64,000 nt of DNA from Paraflavisolibacter caeni. Lineage in GTDB: Bacteria; Bacteroidota; Bacteroidia; Chitinophagales; Chitinophagaceae. A program made the translations under genes and the position numbers. The notes under the pieces are model-generated. The model searched no databases and had not been told where the DNA came from. It saw nothing but the letters and a program-made list of their open reading frames with translations. Below are positions 51,442-59,886 of this stretch, piece after piece (positions within the stretch are counted from its first letter, which is position 1; every line of letters begins with the position of its first letter). The stretch spans positions 62,001-126,000 of the forward strand of contig NZ_JAOTIF010000022.1 in assembly GCF_025628885.1 (NCBI RefSeq), in the 5' to 3' direction.

Positions 51442-54400
51442 TTAGAACTGGAATCCAAATGTCACATAAGGAAGCACTTTTTCTTCTTTTGAACGGGTGG
51501 CGTTTACAGTAACCACAAACCGCCTGATGGGTGCTAGCCAGATGCCGGCACCATTTCCAACATGCCAGTCCCTGGAATGCTCATCATCATGCCAAACACG
51601 GCCAACATCATTAAAGATCAGCAAGCCTATGGATCCTGGGAATAGATACGTATTAAAGTCTGCGATCTTCCACCTCAATTCTAAATTGTTGTAGAGCATA
51701 GAGCGGCCTGCAAAGCGGTCTTTACGATAGCCCCTCAGATTGTCCCTGTTACTCAGGTATTGGGCCTGGGGAAATTCAAAGTCACCAAACGTGTAACCTC
51801 CGCCAATTCTGGTGGCCAGTACAAGTCGCTGATAGGGCGCAAGGCTCATGTAAATACTGATATCTGCCTGCGTTTGTACAACATTGTTCGTCTTTCCATT
51901 CATCCCAAAAAGTGGTCGCGCATAAAAGTCCATTACAGCGCCGCGTGTAGGAATTACTTTGCCGATGAGTCTTGAGTCAATGTGGAGTCTCGCTTCTGCT
52001 CCTAAAAGATATTTGTTTTCATATAATGTGCTGCGGTCGCCTACATGTGCATCAGGCGTGCTGACCAGTTTATCCTGGTTGTCTAATGAATCTAAAGTAA
52101 AGTACTGAAAGGCAGGGCCTAGGCTAAAATGCATCCAGGATTGCAATTGTTTATGCATCATTACCGATACATTGCCAATGTTATAACGGGTGCGGTAATA
52201 ATCGATACCTCCTGGTTTACTTTTATCATATTCTGTTTCGTTTCCAAGGCCAAAGAAATTGGTAACATTGGTTGGCGCTTTCAGGTCTGCCCTTACTATA
52301 AGGTCATATTTGCCGAGCAGCTTTGTAAAATCACCTTCATATTTGATGCGGGTAGATGTGGTAGCCAGGGCGCGGGTAACTCTTATAAAATGGCGCGCCG
52401 AAAATGGATTTTTACGGAAGTGTTGCTTGGTATATTCAAGTTGGGCCCCTATAAATACACCATCGTCTGCATTGTATTCAACAGACACGCCCGGATTAAT
52501 AAATCGATATTTGTATTGGAACCGTTCATATTGATTTACCTGGGGATTGCTCGAGGTCTTGTCATGGAAATTTCCCGTAAAGGTGTTTTGTTCATATGTG
52601 GCATCATAGGCCAATACCTTTTTGCGTTCGCTATTATTTATGAAATGGTCATTGCCCGGCCCCCCAATAATGCGGATCTTAATAGGCGAGAAGCCTCCAT
52701 TTACAATAAAGCTGTCATCGTCTTCCATTCCAAATATGCGAACCTCTTTTGTGACCTTCGGATCAAATTGACGCTCGTATATTTTTGATGTTACTTCCCC
52801 TGATTTGGTGATTTTGTTGGACTGTACATGCACGGTTCCGTCATTATTGCGCGTAATCGTGAAAAGCTCCCGGTCGTTACTTCCTAAAATATTTACCTCC
52901 TTGGAAATAAAGTCGTAATATTTCATCATATCCCTACGGAAGTAATGGTCACGTTTTTCTTTCAGGGTTTGAATGATCTTATTGGCCGAGAATTGTTGAA
53001 TTTCCTTTGGCTGGCGCATCAGGCTTGTTGTGATCACATCATCGGTCATCTTCATCAAAAAAGTATCGAGCTGCTTTTGCCAGTCATCTGCAGATAATTC
53101 ATTCATGAAGAAACGGTCAAAGTTGCGGGCAGGCCTGTTGAACGTTTTTATATTGGTCGCCTTTGCCTTAAATCCCTGGATTTCGGGTAAAAACCAAGGT
53201 TTTCGGGCATAAAAGGGTAAGAGTCCCTGGTTGACAAAGAATGCCTGGTCATGGTCGCGAGGGATAGGATAATAAACCTTTCCTTTTCCCGTATCATAGG
53301 TAGCCCAGCGCCATTGATCTTCGTGCCTGTCAAAGTCCATGATAAAGTTGTCCAGCAGCCTTGCCTTGAGCACTTTCGCTTGGTCCACGTGGTTATCATT
53401 GTCCTTAATCAGCTTTAATACCATTTCGCTGGTATTGTCTGTCTTCTTTACACCCACAGGTTCCCGTTCCTCAAGGATCGCCATGGTGTTGCCAAATACA
53501 TCTCTGAAGCGTTCCAAGCGTGGATCTTCGGGTACATATACTAACTTCCTTCTGATGACAGGCACACCGGCAGCTTCAGCCAGGGGGCCAACGGAAAGTG
53601 ATGCATAAGGATAGGATGCAGAAATGCCGTCCTCCACAATGTCTTTAGCAAATGTCTGGCGCAGGTCGGCTGGAATGGCTGCTTCAGGGAATTTCATAAT
53701 AGAACGCAGGGCCCACTCTTTCCCCGAAGCATCTTCCATGCGCAAAGACTTGGTTTGTTTACCTCCACCCTGCCTGATTGGTTTCATTCCTCCCATTTCT
53801 TTACCTAAATCCAAAACAGGGGTTTTAATGGGCTGTGTCCATTCCTTGCGGTAGTTCCTGCCCTGGAACAAATATTTAAGGCCATTTCCTTGCAGTGTCG
53901 AATCTCCCTGCACCACTACATAATCTTTTAAAGGAAGCAACGTATCCAGGTGCGGTTTTGGCACCACCGGGACAATGCTTTTTAGCTGGGTAGTAAACTT
54001 GGGAGTAGACAGGTCCTTACTAAAATTGACTGTATAAAACTTTGCATTGACTGTTCCGTTTTTACTGACCTCCAGCATGGCAAATCCCCGGCTCACTTCC
54101 GAAAAGAGCACTTCTTTGTTGTGGGGTTCTTTGAGCCGGGTAAGTACAGCACCAGCACCACTTACAATCTGTTGTATACTATCATGTATCAGCATCTGCA
54201 AACTATGGTCGTGGCCAGCTACTGTCACCACATTGGGATGCTTCCTGATAGCAGCTTCAATTTCATTGGCCATGCTGCGGTAAATGGGATGATTCACATC
54301 CTGTATCGTTCCAAATAAACCACGTGCAACCGGATATATAGAGCCAATGATGGGCAATGGAATATACAAGCCTGGAACCGCTTCTGCCAATGGAAAAATG

Positions 54401-55086
54401 TGATGTTTTAATGCGTAGGCCCCGCCATGTACACCATATGAACGTAGCGGATGGTGCATCGCAACAATAAGCAGTTGATTAGGGTGCGAATTGGCAATTT
54501 CTCGTAGTTGAACTGAAAATTGATCCACAGTTTTGGCATCGCAGGTTGAACCTGTGCCTGGTTTTTCATGCACATGTAAAAACCATTGGCTATCCATTAA
54601 TGCAATGACCACTTTATCGCTCAACTCCACTTCTATTGGACCAGGGCAGCCATCTGTAGGCCAGGCCTGGATATTGGAAAGACCAAGCGAATTGATATAG
54701 TTGATCTGGTTCATGGCCTGGTACCATCCGCCTTCTTTACCATTTTTCCAGTCATGGTTGCCCATAACGAAATAAGCCTTCGCTTTTTTACCTTTTACAA
54801 GGCTTATTAGGTGATCAATAACTGCTTTTGCCTCACTATAACCACTTTCATGTTCACTTGGCATTCCAAGGGGATAGATGTTGTCGCCCAGGAAAACAGC
54901 AGTGTTGCGTTCATCATCCCAATCCACGTTTTTCTTGAGCCAGTCCACAACCGGATGGCCATTGTTATAAAGCTCTCCTGCGTCCCCAATAAAATAGATC
55001 CGGTGCTGAATCGTATCTGCCTGGGCAAAACATAAGGTAGATAACAGAAATGCAAATAACAGAACATTGAATCGTTTCATAGTCAT
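51442..55086 (-). CDS. metallophosphoesterase / kinase-like / outer-membrane beta-barrel fusion
   Basis: A 1214-residue exported protein in three parts. After a signal peptide (residues ~1-21), residues 28-350 form a calcineurin-like phosphoesterase: GDAGE (35-39), LGDNIYP (66-72), GNHDW (109-113), MHHP (210-213), GHDH (291-294). Residues ~400-720 are a distinct domain with GKEWALRSI, LLDNFIMDFDRHEDQWRW (577-594) and PIPRDHDQAFF (607-617); the D-x-x-x-x-N and D-x-D patterns recall HipA/CotH-type kinase folds (inference). Residues ~860-1214 are a BamA/TamA-like surface barrel that ends with Phe. The start overlaps the stop of the upstream lipoprotein gene (ATGA), so the pair is coupled. Confidence 0.85.
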   Translation of the reverse strand: MTMKRFNVLLFAFLLSTLCFAQADTIQHRIYFIGDAGELYNNGHPVVDWLKKNVDWDDERNTAVFLGDNIYPLGMPSEHESGYSEAKAVIDHLISLVKGKKAKAYFVMGNHDWKNGKEGGWYQAMNQINYINSLGLSNIQAWPTDGCPGPIEVELSDKVVIALMDSQWFLHVHEKPGTGSTCDAKTVDQFSVQLREIANSHPNQLLIVAMHHPLRSYGVHGGAYALKHHIFPLAEAVPGLYIPLPIIGSIYPVARGLFGTIQDVNHPIYRSMANEIEAAIRKHPNVVTVAGHDHSLQMLIHDSIQQIVSGAGAVLTRLKEPHNKEVLFSEVSRGFAMLEVSKNGTVNAKFYTVNFSKDLSTPKFTTQLKSIVPVVPKPHLDTLLPLKDYVVVQGDSTLQGNGLKYLFQGRNYRKEWTQPIKTPVLDLGKEMGGMKPIRQGGGKQTKSLRMEDASGKEWALRSIMKFPEAAIPADLRQTFAKDIVEDGISASYPYASLSVGPLAEAAGVPVIRRKLVYVPEDPRLERFRDVFGNTMAILEEREPVGVKKTDNTSEMVLKLIKDNDNHVDQAKVLKARLLDNFIMDFDRHEDQWRWATYDTGKGKVYYPIPRDHDQAFFVNQGLLPFYARKPWFLPEIQGFKAKATNIKTFNRPARNFDRFFMNELSADDWQKQLDTFLMKMTDDVITTSLMRQPKEIQQFSANKIIQTLKEKRDHYFRRDMMKYYDFISKEVNILGSNDRELFTITRNNDGTVHVQSNKITKSGEVTSKIYERQFDPKVTKEVRIFGMEDDDSFIVNGGFSPIKIRIIGGPGNDHFINNSERKKVLAYDATYEQNTFTGNFHDKTSSNPQVNQYERFQYKYRFINPGVSVEYNADDGVFIGAQLEYTKQHFRKNPFSARHFIRVTRALATTSTRIKYEGDFTKLLGKYDLIVRADLKAPTNVTNFFGLGNETEYDKSKPGGIDYYRTRYNIGNVSVMMHKQLQSWMHFSLGPAFQYFTLDSLDNQDKLVSTPDAHVGDRSTLYENKYLLGAEARLHIDSRLIGKVIPTRGAVMDFYARPLFGMNGKTNNVVQTQADISIYMSLAPYQRLVLATRIGGGYTFGDFEFPQAQYLSNRDNLRGYRKDRFAGRSMLYNNLELRWKIADFNTYLFPGSIGLLIFNDVGRVWHDDEHSRDWHVGNGAGIWLAPIRRFVVTVNATRSKEEKVLPYVTFGFQF

Positions 55087-55964
55087 TTTTGCTTTGTGTG
55101 TACCCGGTATGCATAAACCTGTAATGTTGCTTTTCCGAACTTACCTTCATTGCTTATAAACATAGTTCCTTTGGGACTGAAGGTTATGCCTTCTGCCTGG
55201 GGATGCTGGTCGGGATGCAATCTATAAGCCTCCAATACATTACCTTTTGTATCTGTAATCACCAGCAATTGTCCGGCAGAAGAAAGAATATAAAGGCGTT
55301 TGTCTTTTGGATTAATAGCGGCAGCAGAGGGCTTGAATTCAACTTCATCATCTTTTAATAAAGCTTTTACATCCTTACTGCTTATAGTATAAAAGGCGGT
55401 AGAATCAAATTTTTTGCCAGTTAGATCAAAGCGATAAGCTGTTCGTTCTTCTTTTCCTTTCTCGTCTGCACAGCTTTTACAGATCATGATCAGTCCTTTG
55501 GCTGCAGAATCGTAATAGAGGGTTTCAAAGTCATTTTTACCTGTCAGCCAAAAAGAATACGCATTGGTATGTTCACTGTCATTTACTTTTAGCGGAACTT
55601 CCAGGATCGTTCCATTGCTGATCAGCACATAAACAAAAGAGTCAAGCTTAACAAGGTCTTCAAAATCCTTTTGTTCGAAGAACTTTTTGGCGTAATCGCT
55701 TAGCTTTTGTGTCTGGAGGTTAATGGCAAATATTTTCGTCCTGCTGTCCGATATGGCTAATAAGGTATTGTCATCAGTGTTATAACTCAAACCTGAAATT
55801 TCGTTGAGAACTTTGCCCAATTCTCTGCGTACAGGTTTATCCAAATTATAGCCACGGGGCGAGCCAATTCCTTTCTCCTTGCATGATGTAATAAGCGTTA
55901 GAAGGCCAAACAAGGAAACTAAAACTAAAGCCGGGCATTGTGTTTGAAATATCTTGCTCATCAT
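55083..55964 (-). CDS. SdiA-regulated-type lipoprotein (beta-propeller-like)
   Basis: A 293-residue lipoprotein. The hydrophobic segment ends in ITSC (Cys ~28). The body matches the SdiA-regulated family: ISGLSYNTDDNTLLAISDSRTKIFAINL, then DFEDLVKLDSFVYVLISNGTILEV, AAAINPKDKRLYILSSAGQLLVITD, HPQAEGITFSPKGTMFISNEG. Such proteins fold as beta-propellers and several are found with esterase or phytase-like activities; here none is proven. It overlaps the fusion gene downstream by 4 bp and is divergent, with 34 bp between, from the HD-Pycsar gene. Confidence 0.82.
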   Translation of the reverse strand: MMSKIFQTQCPALVLVSLFGLLTLITSCKEKGIGSPRGYNLDKPVRRELGKVLNEISGLSYNTDDNTLLAISDSRTKIFAINLQTQKLSDYAKKFFEQKDFEDLVKLDSFVYVLISNGTILEVPLKVNDSEHTNAYSFWLTGKNDFETLYYDSAAKGLIMICKSCADEKGKEERTAYRFDLTGKKFDSTAFYTISSKDVKALLKDDEVEFKPSAAAINPKDKRLYILSSAGQLLVITDTKGNVLEAYRLHPDQHPQAEGITFSPKGTMFISNEGKFGKATLQVYAYRVHTKQK

Positions 55965-55998
55965 TTAATAACTTTAAGTATCAAACAACGCACCAGCC

Positions 55999-57255
55999 AT
56001 GAGTGAAACCTCAGCAGAACTATTGACAGCAGTCCGGAATTATGTAACAGATCTTTTCACACACCAGGTGAAACCTGAATTTGTTTTTCATAGCCTTGAA
56101 CACACTGAAGATGTTGTGGAGGCATCCAGCTATATGGCTGATCATTATCGATTGAATGATGAAGACCATTTAGTGCTCCTATTAGCTGCATGGTTTCATG
56201 ATACTGGTTATACCAAAGGCGAAGCAACAGGTCATGAAGATGAAAGTATCAAGATCGCCACAGCTTTTTTAAATCGTAATAATGTCGATGAAACTGTTAT
56301 TCAAAGAGTCGGCTCCTGCATAGAGGCTACACGAATGCCCCAGTCACCAGTAAGTCTTATTGAGAAAATACTATGCGATGCCGACCTGTTTCACCTGGCA
56401 ACAGATGATTTCAAAGCCAGGAGTCAATTACTCAGACAGGAACAGGAAAGTTTACTGGGATTGAAGATTGATAAGAAGGAATGGCGTAAAAACAACATCA
56501 GCTTCCTTGAAAATCATAAATATTTTACAGACTATGGGTTGGAGAAGCTGGAGCCTAAAAAGCATGAAAACCTGGACCGCCTGAAGAAAAAGAAGCAGGT
56601 AAAGGTGGTCGAGGAAAAAGAAGAAAAAAAAGTAGCCTTTCCCTACCTTTCAGAGCCTGCAGCTACTAATAAAGAGGCCAAAGAACAACAAAAGAATACA
56701 GAGCGTGGTGCGCAAACGATGTTCCGCACAACCTCGCACAACCATTTTGAATTGAGCGGGCTTGCAGACAGCAAAGCGCACATAATGATCTCCGTGAATG
56801 CCATTATTATTTCGGTTGTCCTTACAGTGCTTTTAGGACGCATTGTTTATGAAAGGCAATTTATCATACCGACTATTACTTTATTGTTGGTGAGCATCTC
56901 TACGATTATTTTCGCCATCCTGGCTACCAGGCCATCCATAAGCAGCGGTAAGTTTAGTGAAGAAGATATACGCGCCAAAAAAACCAACCTTCTTTTCTTT
57001 GGCAATTTCTACCGGATGAAGTTGGAAGAATACCAGTGGGGTATGAATGAAATGCTGAAAGATCGCGAATACCTGTATAATAGCATGATCAAGGACATTT
57101 ATTTCTTGGGCGTCGTATTGTCAAAGAAGTACCGTTATCTGCGTATCGCCTATACCATTTTCATGTGGGGCATAATTTTATCAAGTATCGCCTTTGGCAT
57201 CGCCGCCATCATTGGCTCCCCAACTGCCGAGCCAGGACAGCTCATTGATTATTAA
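55999..57255 (+). CDS. HD phosphohydrolase fused to Pycsar-type membrane effector domain (DUF5706)
   Basis: A 418-residue protein. Residues ~10-140 form an HD domain with FHSLEH (30-35), WFHDTG (65-70; the HD pair at 67-68) and LCDADLFHLA (metal-ligand Asp near 127-129). A charged coiled linker follows (about 190-240). Residues ~240-410 match the Pycsar effector membrane domain: an ELSGLADSKAHIMISVNAIIISVVL start and transmembrane segments near 262-280, 286-309 and 380-405. In Pycsar systems such domains are opened by cCMP or cUMP made by a cyclase. No cyclase lies in this window, so this copy is an orphan and may have another nucleotide-signalling role. Confidence 0.85.
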   Translation: MSETSAELLTAVRNYVTDLFTHQVKPEFVFHSLEHTEDVVEASSYMADHYRLNDEDHLVLLLAAWFHDTGYTKGEATGHEDESIKIATAFLNRNNVDETVIQRVGSCIEATRMPQSPVSLIEKILCDADLFHLATDDFKARSQLLRQEQESLLGLKIDKKEWRKNNISFLENHKYFTDYGLEKLEPKKHENLDRLKKKKQVKVVEEKEEKKVAFPYLSEPAATNKEAKEQQKNTERGAQTMFRTTSHNHFELSGLADSKAHIMISVNAIIISVVLTVLLGRIVYERQFIIPTITLLLVSISTIIFAILATRPSISSGKFSEEDIRAKKTNLLFFGNFYRMKLEEYQWGMNEMLKDREYLYNSMIKDIYFLGVVLSKKYRYLRIAYTIFMWGIILSSIAFGIAAIIGSPTAEPGQLIDY

Positions 57256-57307
57256 TCTCCATCATTGCTATTAACACCCTCCGCCTTTTATATACCCGCT
57301 AAAAAAC

Positions 57308-57341
57308 AAAGCGCCCGGACACTAAAAAGTCCGGGCGCTTT
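57308..57341. terminator. bidirectional terminator between the HD-Pycsar gene and korA
   Basis: A perfect 13-bp stem (57308-57320 with 57329-57341) with an 8-nt loop, A- and T-rich flanks. It serves both converging genes. Confidence 0.92.
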
Positions 57342-57411
57342 TATAGGGAGTATTTACTTTACATCTTTTTCTTAAAAGCAATTGGCAATTCTTAAAAGAA
57401 TGACCATCTCA

Positions 57412-59328
57412 CTAGCCTTGCACCGCAGCTATTCCTTTCTCCGTTTGAGCAGAACCTGTTCCTCCATTTAGGGAAGTGCCAGGGGTGAGGTAACTCTTGA
57501 TTTCTTCTTCCAGCTCTGCCTTTGTAATAGGCGTTCCCATGATCTTGTTGTATCCTTTAGCATCGATCAAAAACTCACTGCGGATGATCTTGATGAGCTG
57601 GCCATTGTTGATCTCAGGAATCAGAACTGTTTTATATTTTTTCAGGATGTCCCCTAAGTTTTTAGGGAATGGACGCAGGTGACGTAAGTGAGCATGTGCT
57701 ACACTGTAACCCTCCTCAAGCAATTCTTCCACAGCTGTTTTAATAACCCCGTAAGTAGAGCCCCAGCCCAGGACCAGCATGTCGCCGCTTTCAGGACCAT
57801 TGTCCAACTCCTGGTCAGGAATATTAAAGGCAATCTTGTCCACTTTTTCCTGCCGGATCTTCACCATCAGCTGGTGGTTTTCTGGGTCATAGCTGACATT
57901 ACCGGTAATATTTTCTTTTTCCAGGCCACCGATGCGGTGCTCAAGACCAGGTGTTCCAGGCAAAGCCCATGGACGAACCAGGTTCTCATCGCGCAAATAG
58001 GGCTGGAATTTGGTCTCTTCGTGTCCTAATTCAGTTTTGAACTTAACATGTATAGGATTCAGCTGGCTGCTGTTAGGATACTTCCAGGGTTCTGCACCAT
58101 TGGCAATATAGCCATCACTTAAGAAGATCACCGGCGTCATGTGTTCTATCGCAATACGAACAGCTTCATAAACGGCCGCAAAACAGTCGCTCGGTGTCGC
58201 GGCAGCTATTACCGGCATCGGACATTCACCGTTTCTTCCGTAATAGGCCTGCAATAAGTCGCTTTGCTCAGTTTTGGTTGGTAAACCTGTAGAAGGTCCA
58301 CCCCTTTGAACATCTATAACCAACAGGGGAATTTCCAGCATCACTGCAAGCCCCATAGCCTCTGTTTTCAGAGCCAGACCTGGGCCAGAAGTAGTGGTTA
58401 CGCCCAAGTGGCCACCGTAGGCTGCACCAATTGCAGAGGTGATACCGGCAATCTCATCTTCCGCCTGGAAGGTTTTGATACCAAAGTTTTTATGCTTGCT
58501 CAGCTCGTGTAATATATCCGATGCAGGTGTAATAGGGTAGGTACCTAAGAATACCGTAAGTCCGCTTTTTACCGAAGCTGCAATCAGCCCATATGCCAGC
58601 GCCTGGTTGCCCATAATGGAGCGGTAGTGGCCCGGTGCTATATGCGCCTTCTCAACTTTATACTGAGTGGTAAATGTTTCGGTAGTATCGCCGTAATTAT
58701 AGCCAGCCTGAAGCACTTTTAAGTTACTTTCCAGGATTTCTGGCTTGTTGCCAAACTTTTCCCGTAAAAAGTCTTCCGTATTGTGCATGTCCCGGTCATA
58801 CATCCAGTATAAAAAGCCCAGCACGAACATGTTCTTTGCCCGGTCTTTTTCCTTTGTACCCATCTGGTAATCCTTCAGAGCCTCACGGGTCATCTTGGTG
58901 ATGTCCATTTGAATGACCTCGTAGCCATCCAGGCTGCCGTTCGTCAACGGATTAACGCCATCGGGATAGTTGGCCAGGCGAAGGTTTTTGACATCAAAAC
59001 CGTCTGTGTTGACGATGATCTTTGCACCCTTTTTCAGGTTCTTTAAGTTGGTTTTCAAGGCAGCGGCGTTCATCGCTACCAGCACATCCCAGCTATCGCC
59101 AGGTGTGTGAATGCTTTCGCTGGAAAAGCGGAGCTGGTAACCACTCACCCCTGGAATGGTTCCCTGTGGCGCCCGGATCTCCGCCGGGAAATCCGGGAAT
59201 GTGGACAGGTCGGTGCCCAGCAATGCGGTATTATTGGTAAATTGTGTACCGGTCAGCTGCATACCATCACCACTATCTCCGGCAAATTTTATAACTACGT
59301 CCTCTAGGACTTCCTGCTTACGGATCAT
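57412..59328 (-). CDS. korA: 2-oxoglutarate:ferredoxin oxidoreductase alpha subunit (fused gamma-alpha)
   Basis: A 638-residue fused subunit. Residues ~1-190 are the gamma-type CoA-handling domain (VIKFAGDSGDGMQLTGTQF). The alpha, pyrimidine-binding part follows with GTYPITPASDILHEL, FQAEDEIAGITSAIGAAYGG, TTTSGPGLALKTEAMGLAV and VQRGGPSTGLPTKTEQSDL, plus a domain III at the C-terminus (VLGWGSTYGVIKTAVEELL; HLRHLRPFP). With KorB it makes or consumes succinyl-CoA. The korB gene is 53 kb to the left on the opposite strand, an unusual separation. A TAACTTTG box lies 18 bp upstream. Confidence 0.94.
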   Translation of the reverse strand: MIRKQEVLEDVVIKFAGDSGDGMQLTGTQFTNNTALLGTDLSTFPDFPAEIRAPQGTIPGVSGYQLRFSSESIHTPGDSWDVLVAMNAAALKTNLKNLKKGAKIIVNTDGFDVKNLRLANYPDGVNPLTNGSLDGYEVIQMDITKMTREALKDYQMGTKEKDRAKNMFVLGFLYWMYDRDMHNTEDFLREKFGNKPEILESNLKVLQAGYNYGDTTETFTTQYKVEKAHIAPGHYRSIMGNQALAYGLIAASVKSGLTVFLGTYPITPASDILHELSKHKNFGIKTFQAEDEIAGITSAIGAAYGGHLGVTTTSGPGLALKTEAMGLAVMLEIPLLVIDVQRGGPSTGLPTKTEQSDLLQAYYGRNGECPMPVIAAATPSDCFAAVYEAVRIAIEHMTPVIFLSDGYIANGAEPWKYPNSSQLNPIHVKFKTELGHEETKFQPYLRDENLVRPWALPGTPGLEHRIGGLEKENITGNVSYDPENHQLMVKIRQEKVDKIAFNIPDQELDNGPESGDMLVLGWGSTYGVIKTAVEELLEEGYSVAHAHLRHLRPFPKNLGDILKKYKTVLIPEINNGQLIKIIRSEFLIDAKGYNKIMGTPITKAELEEEIKSYLTPGTSLNGGTGSAQTEKGIAAVQG

Positions 59329-59345
59329 AATTAATTTTGTGGCTG

Positions 59346-59353
59346 CAAAGTTA
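59346..59353 (-). promoter_or_regulatory. -7 box TAACTTTG for korA
   Basis: A perfect minus-strand TAnnTTTG box ends 17 bp before the korA ATG at 59328. No -33 TTTG at normal spacing is seen. Confidence 0.5.
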
Positions 59354-59459
59354 ACAATGTTAGGGGGGATATGTTGTTGTAGGATTGCAAAGAGTTGGAA
59401 ATAAATGTTGAGCTAGCCTTCATTCTTCATTCCTTCCTCCCTACTCCGTCCCTTCAGCC

Positions 59460-59523
59460 TACCTGAAGTAGGGATGGTGTATAGATCAAGCACACTTCAA
59501 GCATACTTCAAGTATACTTAGTG
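59460..59523. repeat. 11-bp direct repeats (array C, first block)
   Basis: Units tacctgaag (partial), tagggatggtg, tatagatcaag, cacacttcaag, catacttcaag and tatacttagtg run in 11-bp phase. They share the consensus of array A. The block lies about 110 bp beyond the korA promoter. Confidence 0.75.
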
Positions 59524-59567
59524 CACGAAACAGATTTTGACCCCTCCCTTCCTCTTGACCCTGAATC

Positions 59568-59644
59568 CATACCTGAGCCATACCTGAGCCGTACTTGAGC
59601 CGTACTTGAGCCGTACCTTAGCCGTATCTTAGCCGTACTTGAGC
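59568..59644. repeat. 11-bp direct repeats (array C, second block)
   Basis: Seven gap-free 11-bp units: catacctgagc twice, cgtacttgagc twice, cgtaccttagc, cgtatcttagc, cgtacttgagc. This is the most regular copy of the yrTACyTnAGs family in the window. The block ends 240 bp before nadB. Confidence 0.88.
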
Positions 59645-59825
59645 CTAGAAACCATTTTTCACCCAACCCATACCCTAGTATCCTCATATCATTTCCTTCA
59701 CCCATTTCTCATTCCCTCCATTCCTTCGGTTCCTTATATACCCCAAATCCAGGTTAAGGCAATATCCTCAGTCTCCGGATTCACAAACGATCTGATTTGT
59801 CCCTTGGCTGGATTGTCGTTAAGTT

Positions 59826-59833
59826 TAACTTCG
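59826..59833 (+). promoter_or_regulatory. candidate -7 box TAACTTCG for nadB
   Basis: One mismatch from TAnnTTTG, 53 bp upstream of the nadB ATG. The ~560-bp spacer (59329-59886) otherwise holds only the 11-bp arrays and no gene. Confidence 0.4.
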
Positions 59834-59886
59834 CACTCGGCAAAATTATTTGCTGGTACTACTTACCCTAAACTTTAAACTGATCA

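Noticed and set aside
59639-59878. 79-residue plus-strand frame before nadB
   Set aside because: Low-complexity Ser/Pro/Ile content, starts inside the repeat array and overlaps the candidate nadB promoter.
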